From the NCBI GenBank assembly GCA_020434465.1, contig JAGRAS010000020.1, positions 1 through 11,671 on the forward strand: 11,671 nucleotides of DNA, written 5' to 3'. Below are positions 5,101 through 9,806 of the stretch, one piece after another. The notes beneath the pieces are model-generated. The model saw nothing but the letters and a program-made list of their open reading frames with translations. It did not search any database and was not told the DNA's origin. The position numbers were made by a program, and so were the translations under genes. Position 1 is the stretch's first letter, and each line of letters opens with the position of its first letter. Source of the DNA: Bdellovibrionales bacterium (GTDB lineage Bacteria; Bdellovibrionota; UBA2361; JAGRAS01).

Positions 5101-7780
5101 GTCATGTGAAGATTATCCAGAAAAAGCTGAAGTCTTTGGAACAGAAGATGGTAGCAATTGGGTATCACTAGGAAGTGCATGTAGAGATGCAGGCTTTGAT
5201 CTAGAAAATTCAGGTTTAAGGTGGGTAAGAAAACTAAAAATAGTAGATAATACCACCTTAGCAAACTCTGACGGTTATGACATTGATGGTATTACATGCG
5301 CCGATACTACGAAGTGTTTAGATTCAGATAAAGACGGCACTTGTGATTATGAAGATAATTGTAAATTTGATTCAGAAAAAATCGAGCCTGGTATTTGTGG
5401 TTGTGGAATAGACGATAAAGATACAGATGGTGATTCAATTCCTGACTGTAAAGAACCAAATGTTGGTGTAATTGACCTCTGCTTATTAGATGAAGCAGAA
5501 GATCCAGAAGTTAATCCAAATGAAAAAGTATTAATTTGCCATCATACTAATAGTGAAACTAATCCTTGGGTTGAAATAAGAGTTAGTCGTAATGCTGTTG
5601 GTGCCCACATTTCGCATGGCGATCATTTAGGAGCATGTTCCGATGCTGAAGATCCAGACGATGGTGGAAATGATGATGATGACCATGGAAAAGAACAACT
5701 AAAAGTTGACGTCTGCCATAGAACAAATAGTAGTAAAAACCCTTGGGTACAAATAAGAATTAGTTATCACGCCGTAGATGCTCATATTGCACATGGTGAT
5801 TATCTAGGAATTTGTACAGAAGAAGATGATTCTGACAAGAAAAATGGAGCAAATCTTAACTCAGTAGGCAATCTAAATATAAACTCAACTGAAAACGAAC
5901 TCTTACCTTGGCGAGTATATAATATTGGCGAAATCGACCAAAAGTTTACATGGAAAATAAGAGGGAGTGATCAAAGTGGTGAATTTGATTTACCAGCTAG
6001 TAGCTTTATTGAATTTGATACTGCAAAAATAGATGGGGATAACATTATAGAAATTTATGTTGCTGAATATCCAGATATTCTGGCAGATGAACAAAAGTAT
6101 GCTGGCTGTGCTCCATTAAATACTCTGACAATAACTCCTCTTTGCTCTGATGATGAAACTAAAACTAATTGGAGCATTAATAATCCAAATGAGAGAGATG
6201 TTGAAGTTGACTGGAAGTTAAAAGATCAGGATCAAAAGAACTTAGTAATTGCAAAATCAAGTCAGTCAACTTTTATTAGCACACAAGCAATAGATGGCGA
6301 AGAAATGTTGCAGATCTTTGCTGACGTTAATCGTGATGGAACAGTTGAGCTAGTTGATTCAAAAGTAAATCCAGAGTTGCCATGTACAATTGCTACCCCA
6401 ACTCCAAGCCCTACACCTGAACCAACTGCAACGCCAACTCCAGAGCCTACCCCGACTCCGGACTTATTCAAATATCCAAGACTTGATGAAATTTGTGTTA
6501 ATGATTCTAAAGTTAATTTGAAATGGAATATTACTAATAATAATGATTTTGATGTACTTGCCCACTGGGAAATTCTAGAAAGTAATCAGCAAGGTGATAT
6601 TACAATCAGTAAAAATTCCAGTTTAACTGTAGAAACACAAACTGCTCCAAATGAAAATACAATGAAGCTGATGGTGAAAAGATCCTCTGAACAAGTCAGC
6701 TGGGAACAATCTGATGTATTAAGAAGCACTAAATGTGAAATATTTAAACCAACACCTACACCCACACCTACACCTACACCTGAGCCAGAAGCTAAAATTG
6801 AAATAACAGCAAAAGTTTGCACTACCAATGGGAGTAAATTTTTAATCAAAAACTCTGGAAATTTAATTGCTAGGGGTAATTGGAAATTCACAGGTTCAGA
6901 TGAAACTGGACTAATTGAGTTAGAACCTGAAAATGAGCAATGGATTGAAGTAAGCGCGTTACAAGGACATCACAAGTTACTAATTGAATATACTTCTCCA
7001 CTAACAAGATTAGAAGTAGACGAACCTCCTTGTTTCCGCCCAGATTATCCAAGTGTGGGAACAACTTGCGTGACCTTGCCTGAAACAAAAGAAAAGCGTC
7101 GCTGGGTAATTAGAAATCCAAATGATATTAGAATGCTTGTAAGCTGGAAACTTGTTAATACAAATTATTCTGGAAGCATAAACGTTGTGGGCGGCAACCA
7201 AGCTGTTCTTCTTGAAACACCTTACGGAGATCCAAACGTAAATAGCAAAATTGAATTCTATACAGATACAAATGAAGATGGAATAGAAGAGCTTTTTGCA
7301 AGCATTCCTGCAAGTGATGCAGCTTGTGCGATAAAATGGATTGCTCAACTTGAGCTAAGAGATAGAAGTGGAAAAGTAATTAATGAAAATTCATCAACTG
7401 ATATAAAGCTCAAAGGCACTGGAGCTCACTTTAAAGCAAGAAATAGAGATACAGGTGAAATTCTAACATCTGGATTAAAACATCCATATAATGCAAGGTT
7501 TGAACTTGGTGAAGGACAATGGATCTTCTCATTCTTGGATCCAAGTGGCAGAATGAAGCCAATGCAGAGGCCATTATATCCAAGTCTTGAAGTAAAACAT
7601 GAACTGCAAACATCACCAATTGAAATTTTCTTCGCTGCTGGGCCTAGAAGCTGGGTAGAGAGAAAACAAAAAGCAGGAAGCCTTACAAGTATAAATGCTG
7701 CTACAGGCGAAAAGAAAGTTAAGAAAGCCAGAGGAAAAAAAGGTAAAACAAAAAAGGCTAAAAAGAAAAAGGGAGCGTAA
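2162..7780 (+). CDS. Very large secreted multidomain Cys-rich repeat protein (1872 residues)
   Basis: I do not recognise this as a named protein. Residues 1-22 are a Sec signal peptide with a probable cut after ASA. Order of parts: carboxypeptidase-regulatory/Ig-like beta domains (23-685, with GY-x-F motifs near 368, 458 and 574); PT linker (689-715); four PGxCGCG calcium-type repeats (718-850); CH/HGD motif 1 (855-888); a lectin/discoidin-like beta domain (about 900-1046); CGCG repeat 5 (1052-1096); CH/HGD motifs 2 and 3 (1126-1159, 1185-1218); five Cys-bounded WxIxNPN modules (about 1230-1722) with PT linkers at 1411-1433 and 1529-1542; a last beta domain (about 1724-1826); and a basic tail (1851-1872). 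I see no membrane anchor, LPxTG, PEP-CTERM or clear secretion-system sorting end. The start is GTG. It abuts the protease gene and is probably co-transcribed with it. A secreted or surface adhesin/matrix role is likely; an enzyme activity is not evident. Confidence 0.9.
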   Translation: MSKFIKTLLLIAVLFTAQTASAEFTLEFKSNNGAVAGVSIEGNSGFGDIPGRVSNENGRFTFEESSLSSPNPTIFFQKEGFQFKPAALILSESTCPAKKCIINVTESTNPEIAIFSHAIASNANPVEGIRFAIVGSELTETTSDSVGTAINVIKPVEGECNDTDNDPFNNTIKVFPLPPQGKTCTFNSIGADTFCPKKDTDIYKTVVANCTPASNSSSGTYVVKVVSDVSNWGVLFRGNNGLGLKITNRSGEIKVPVDPSSNYTLVGYTTAGGTLYPPTINVSNKSKDCIQNVCLVYLQNNGNSSAIEWSFTDNNQPVPGVTTTFVDGLTKKSYTSVSDNYGKVVFPGTLIPEEKPDYLSKINANLEGYRFDDPTGNFHRYVNQSFLTGSYIVHEGSEDTRLYDLTGKVFNSLGDPLGGISMQLNDGQANYITDQNGFWTIKVESGQQVNIKPVEKDGYKFDPELVSFDPITSAQEINFVAKLPDKNSITPPEDQCEIDSDDGSYLIRGTVVDANGKAIPNVEILNRDSVVTKTSHIGFYEFKVGPKSNNWVVARLTQDSGIEDIAKLTPDPAGYTFHSYDTACNKNITNFRFINKPSLIIAGIVKYKDSASPMPGFKVIRELGDGSPALSTTTDGTGHYIFSVPIETSYEIKLGDNSPCWQTSGNYKGSEIIDSKTDADFDVLCPGQATPTPSPTPQPTPNITPVPTPTAPPAPDFCPSDPAKTAPGVCGCGIPDKDSDGDGTLDCNDSCPTDKTKLSPGICGCGQPDLDADNDGVYQCQDKCDTDPNKLSPGLCGCGVIEDTRDSDKDGTINCLDLCPSDQNKNDPGICGCGISDADNNNDGNADCNDTFKICHIPTEYPGDFIELKVPIEEISLHLAHGDIEGSCDQLPNKHNACAGVANADNYHAGKGENNIGQPNQEFQKLFRVLGSPELDDSENFLTLGLGGSVELSFGENSAIYNQEGIDFYLAETSYEKRGRSCEDYPEKAEVFGTEDGSNWVSLGSACRDAGFDLENSGLRWVRKLKIVDNTTLANSDGYDIDGITCADTTKCLDSDKDGTCDYEDNCKFDSEKIEPGICGCGIDDKDTDGDSIPDCKEPNVGVIDLCLLDEAEDPEVNPNEKVLICHHTNSETNPWVEIRVSRNAVGAHISHGDHLGACSDAEDPDDGGNDDDDHGKEQLKVDVCHRTNSSKNPWVQIRISYHAVDAHIAHGDYLGICTEEDDSDKKNGANLNSVGNLNINSTENELLPWRVYNIGEIDQKFTWKIRGSDQSGEFDLPASSFIEFDTAKIDGDNIIEIYVAEYPDILADEQKYAGCAPLNTLTITPLCSDDETKTNWSINNPNERDVEVDWKLKDQDQKNLVIAKSSQSTFISTQAIDGEEMLQIFADVNRDGTVELVDSKVNPELPCTIATPTPSPTPEPTATPTPEPTPTPDLFKYPRLDEICVNDSKVNLKWNITNNNDFDVLAHWEILESNQQGDITISKNSSLTVETQTAPNENTMKLMVKRSSEQVSWEQSDVLRSTKCEIFKPTPTPTPTPTPEPEAKIEITAKVCTTNGSKFLIKNSGNLIARGNWKFTGSDETGLIELEPENEQWIEVSALQGHHKLLIEYTSPLTRLEVDEPPCFRPDYPSVGTTCVTLPETKEKRRWVIRNPNDIRMLVSWKLVNTNYSGSINVVGGNQAVLLETPYGDPNVNSKIEFYTDTNEDGIEELFASIPASDAACAIKWIAQLELRDRSGKVINENSSTDIKLKGTGAHFKARNRDTGEILTSGLKHPYNARFELGEGQWIFSFLDPSGRMKPMQRPLYPSLEVKHELQTSPIEIFFAAGPRSWVERKQKAGSLTSINAATGEKKVKKARGKKGKTKKAKKKKGA
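2228..4216 (+). repeat. N-terminal series of carboxypeptidase-regulatory/Ig-like beta domains
   Basis: Residues 23-685 of the large protein appear to hold about six or seven divergent beta-sandwich units. The clearest are 402-480 (begins LTGKVFNSLGDPLGGISM), 505-594 (begins IRGTVVDANGKAIPNVEI) and 599-685 (begins IAGIVKYKDSASPMPGFKV). They share the pattern G-x-V-x-D-x-x-G-x-P-[LIM]-x-x-[VI], then T-D-x-x-G-x-[FY] and often a closing GY-x-F-x-P. This is the pattern of the CarboxypepD_reg-like fold. Cysteine pairs such as C95/C100 and C289/C294 suggest disulfides in an oxidising compartment. Boundaries in the first 400 residues are uncertain. Confidence 0.6.
4226..4306 (+). repeat. PT-rich linker 1
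   Basis: Residues 689-715 of the large protein alternate Pro and Thr with occasional Ser, Gln, Asn, Val and Ala. It separates the beta domains from the calcium-type repeats. It is presumably an extended, flexible or O-glycosylated spacer, as in other secreted bacterial proteins. Confidence 0.85.
4313..4711 (+). repeat. Four PGxCGCG / thrombospondin type-3-like calcium repeats
   Basis: Residues 718-850. Each unit is about 33-35 residues and has the form CP-[ST]-D-x-x-K-x-x-PGxCGCG, then an Asp-rich loop such as DKDSDGDGTLDC. The PGxCGCG cores lie at 727-733, 760-766, 793-799 and 828-834. The DxDxDG loops are calcium-binding-like (thrombospondin type-3 style) and the regularly placed cysteines should form disulfides. 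The fourth unit ends with a weaker loop, DADNNNDGNADC. A fifth unit sits apart at 1052-1096. Confidence 0.85.
4724..4825 (+). other. CH-x21-HxxHGD-x4-C motif, copy 1
   Basis: Residues 855-888 of the large protein: Cys855-His856, then His878 and His881-Gly-Asp, then Cys888. The His and Cys spacing is identical to copies 2 and 3, although the middle is quite different (it includes IELKVPIEEISLHLAHGD). I remember similar CHxPPGNP...AHLAHGD..G.C segments in many bacterial surface proteins, but no assigned function. The His/Cys set could bind a metal. Confidence 0.75.
4859..5299 (+). other. Lectin/discoidin-like beta domain inside the large protein
   Basis: Residues about 900-1046. Recognisable stretches are LGLGGSVELSF (944-954), IDFYLAETSYE (966-976), AEVFGTEDGSNWVSLGSAC (989-1007) and DGYDIDGITC (1037-1046). 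This pattern (glycine-rich strand, V-x-x-S/T-x-DG-x-x-W, then a closing DG-[FY]-D-[IV]-DG) is familiar from putative carbohydrate-binding beta-sandwich domains in bacterial surface proteins. Cys897, Cys982, Cys1007 and Cys1046 could pair. The ligand is unknown and the fold assignment is by pattern only. Confidence 0.5.
5315..5449 (+). repeat. Fifth PGxCGCG calcium-type repeat, separated from the first four
   Basis: Residues 1052-1096 have the loop DSDKDGTCDYEDNC, the core PGICGCG (1076-1082) and a second loop, DKDTDGDSIPDC. It has the same plan as the four repeats at 718-850 but lies about 200 residues later. The first HGD motif and the lectin-like domain lie between. Confidence 0.85.
5537..5638 (+). 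other. CH-x21-HxxHGD-x4-C motif, copy 2
   Basis: Residues 1126-1159: Cys1126-His1127, His1149, His1152-Gly-Asp and Cys1159. It shares 23 of 34 positions with copy 3, including NPWV and the AH-I-x-HGD end, so copies 2 and 3 look like a recent internal duplication. Confidence 0.8.
5714..5815 (+). other. CH-x21-HxxHGD-x4-C motif, copy 3
   Basis: Residues 1185-1218: Cys1185-His1186, His1208, His1211-Gly-Asp and Cys1218. An acidic linker rich in Asp (about 1160-1176) joins it to copy 2. The three copies have identical Cys/His/Asp spacing. Confidence 0.8.
6392..6460 (+). repeat. PT-rich linker 2
   Basis: Residues 1411-1433, Thr-Pro alternation with Glu and Ser. It lies between the second and third WxIxNPN modules. 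Confidence 0.85.
6746..6787 (+). repeat. PT-rich linker 3, short tandem DNA repeat
   Basis: Residues 1529-1542, a pure Thr-Pro run ending in Glu-Pro. At DNA level it is a near-perfect six-base CCTACA/CCCACA tandem. Gain or loss of one unit would keep the reading frame and change the linker length. Confidence 0.85.
7771..7775 (+). promoter_or_regulatory. Shine-Dalgarno of the protease, inside the end of the upstream gene
   Basis: GGGAG ends five bases before the ATG at 7781 and lies in the last codons of the large-protein gene, whose TAA (7778-7780) directly touches the ATG. Translational coupling is expected. Confidence 0.75.
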
Positions 7781-9796
7781 ATGAGAATCCATTTATTTGC
7801 TAGTAAATATTTAATGCTCGTGCTTGTTTTTCTGGCTTCGCTTTTGCCTGCTACTTTACTTGCTCAAGCCAATGAAGAGTTTTCAGACAATACTTGTTTT
7901 TCAGATCAGTGGATTTTAGCTAAAAGCTTTAGTGATCTTAGAAATGAAAAAGGCGTGGAAGCTCTTAATGAAGTAGGGCATAAAAAACTAACTGCAAAAG
8001 ATCAGTCTGCTAGCGCCCTGCTTGTTGCCCCACCAAAACTTGATACTTCAAAAACTGATCAACATCAGACAGAAGAGCTAACAAACAAAAGAAACTTATG
8101 TAGTGCTTTAGACAAAAAGCGAAGAGAGGCAATTAAAAATAAAAGAAAAGGAATTCATTTTGATATAAATGATTTAAGAGATTTTGGTTGTAGTTGTAAC
8201 TATGAAGTCAAAGCTACAAGAACTCCTAACGATCAATATTACTCATTAGAATGGGGATTAGAAAGAATTGCTGCTTCTACTGCATGGGATACAACTACAG
8301 GAAATAATTCTGTTGTTGTCTTTGTAATAGATAGCGGAGTAGATGTCTCTCATCCTGACTTAGTTGGAAATATTTGGACAAATCAAGCAGAAATTCCTGG
8401 AGATGGAATTGACAATGATGGCAATGGCTATGTCGATGACATCCACGGAATTAATGCAATCACTGGTCAAGCTCTTACAGGAGATGATAATGGCCACGGC
8501 ACTCACTGTGCTGGTACAATTGGAGCATCAAGTAATAACGGACTAGGGGTTACTGGTGTATCTTGGAATGTAAAAATTGGTGGTGGTAAATTCTTATCAT
8601 CAACTGGTTCTGGTAGCCTTTTTCATGCAATTCTTGCCTTAGATTATGTAACAGACCTAAAAGTTCATAGCGGAGTACAAGTTGTTGCCACAAATAACTC
8701 TTGGGGTGGCGGAGGTTACTCAACTGCTTTATTACAAGCTATCCAGAGAGCTAAAAATGCAGACATTCTTTTTATCGCTGCATCTGGAAATGCAACAAAT
8801 AATAATGATGCAAGTTCATCTTATCCTGCTAGCTATCCTGAAGAAAACATTATTGCTGTTAACTCAATGACTATTGATGGCACAAAATCAAGTTTTTCAA
8901 ACTATGGTAAAACTTCAACTGATTTATTTGCACCAGGCTCTGACATTGCAAGTACTTACCCAGGTAACAGATATGTTTATCTTTCTGGAACATCAATGGC
9001 TACTCCTCATGTAACTGGCGCAATTGCCTTAGGAAAATCTGTTGCTCAAAATTATACCGCTTTGCAACTAAAAAATGCTTTATTGAGTAACGTAAAAACT
9101 AATTCAAATTTCACAAATCTTTGTACTACAGGTGGAGAACTTTATTTGCCAACTTTTATCAATCATTTAATTAACAATCCTAGCCCAGCTCCTATCGGAG
9201 GAGATCCAGGAGCACCAACGCCAACACCAACTCCTACACCAGCACCAACACCAACAGCTACACCAACTCCAGCACCAACGCCAACACCAATACCTACTCC
9301 GTATAAGTTTGTGAAATTAAGTGGTACTGTTGTTAACTCATCAAATAATGTTATTCCGCAAGCTAAACTAGAAATAACGCTAAAAGATCAATCACAATAC
9401 AGTGCCAGCACTGGAAGTGATGGAAAGTTTTTGGTTCAAAATGTTTTTGCTCCGCAAACTGCAAATATTAAAGTATCTGCAGCTGGATATGAAATACTAG
9501 AATATAGCACTTGGATAGAAAGTGACTTAAACACAACTTTATATCTTACAAGCACTGAAGCTCGTCTTGAATTCATTGTTCGCGATCCTAACGCCTTACC
9601 TATAAGTAATGTTACAATAAATCTTGGCTCGCTAGGGCAAGTAACAACAAATGGAAATGGTAGAGCGACATTACCAATCGAATTTGGTGCACATTACAGT
9701 GCAAATGCAAATAAGAACGGATGCTCTTTTGATTCCGTAGGCGGTGAGATTTTCGCATCAAAAATTGTGCGTTTTATTGTTGGAAAGTGTGATTAG
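7781..9796 (+). CDS. Secreted subtilisin-like serine protease (S8) with C-terminal beta domains
   Basis: A 671-residue exported endopeptidase. Residues 1-30 form a signal peptide with a hydrophobic core at about 10-28 and a likely cut after AQA. Residues 31-150 look like a Cys-containing pro-region, ending in a typical RTPNDQYYSLEWGLERI junction. The peptidase domain (about 165-440) shows Asp184 in FVIDSGVDVSHPDL, His239 in NGHGTHCAG, oxyanion Asn337 in AASGN and Ser405 in SGTSMATPH, so the catalytic set is complete. DGIDNDGNGYVDD (208-220) is a calcium-loop-like insertion seen in many S8 proteases. A PT linker (478-507) leads to one carboxypeptidase-regulatory-like domain (512-590) and a second, shorter beta domain (595-671) with Cys648 and Cys670. 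Its start abuts the stop of the large secreted protein. The shared linker style suggests a functional pair, possibly protease and substrate. Cleavage specificity cannot be read from the sequence. Confidence 0.95.
   Translation: MRIHLFASKYLMLVLVFLASLLPATLLAQANEEFSDNTCFSDQWILAKSFSDLRNEKGVEALNEVGHKKLTAKDQSASALLVAPPKLDTSKTDQHQTEELTNKRNLCSALDKKRREAIKNKRKGIHFDINDLRDFGCSCNYEVKATRTPNDQYYSLEWGLERIAASTAWDTTTGNNSVVVFVIDSGVDVSHPDLVGNIWTNQAEIPGDGIDNDGNGYVDDIHGINAITGQALTGDDNGHGTHCAGTIGASSNNGLGVTGVSWNVKIGGGKFLSSTGSGSLFHAILALDYVTDLKVHSGVQVVATNNSWGGGGYSTALLQAIQRAKNADILFIAASGNATNNNDASSSYPASYPEENIIAVNSMTIDGTKSSFSNYGKTSTDLFAPGSDIASTYPGNRYVYLSGTSMATPHVTGAIALGKSVAQNYTALQLKNALLSNVKTNSNFTNLCTTGGELYLPTFINHLINNPSPAPIGGDPGAPTPTPTPTPAPTPTATPTPAPTPTPIPTPYKFVKLSGTVVNSSNNVIPQAKLEITLKDQSQYSASTGSDGKFLVQNVFAPQTANIKVSAAGYEILEYSTWIESDLNTTLYLTSTEARLEFIVRDPNALPISNVTINLGSLGQVTTNGNGRATLPIEFGAHYSANANKNGCSFDSVGGEIFASKIVRFIVGKCD
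9212..9301 (+). repeat. PT-rich linker of the protease
   Basis: Residues 478-507 alternate Pro and Thr with some Ala and Ile. The DNA is an ACACCA/CCAACx-type short repeat. It separates the protease domain from the C-terminal beta domains and matches the linkers of the upstream gene. Confidence 0.85.
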
Positions 9797-9806
9797 TTAA
9801 AAACTT

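Larger units (their letters stand above)
5849..7327 (+). repeat. Five Cys-bounded W-x-I-x-NPN beta modules
   Basis: Five related units of about 80-90 residues in the large protein: about 1230-1316, 1328-1408, 1445-1525, 1553-1624 and 1636-1722. The common plan is C, then W-x-[IV]-x-N-x-N (WSINNPNERDVEVDWKL in unit 2, WVIRNPNDIRMLVSWKL in unit 5). Next come a [QE]-x-G strand, a Ser/Gln-rich strand, IEFYTDTNEDGIEEL or a similar segment, and a final Cys. Units 2, 3 and 5 are clearest. Unit 1 lacks the opening Cys and unit 4 is more divergent. These read as small beta-sandwiches closed by a disulfide. I cannot name the family. Confidence 0.65.

Noticed and set aside
6746..6787. Tandem six-base repeat considered as a non-coding repeat or array element
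   Set aside because: It lies in frame inside the large secreted protein and encodes a Thr-Pro linker. There are no spacers as in a CRISPR array.
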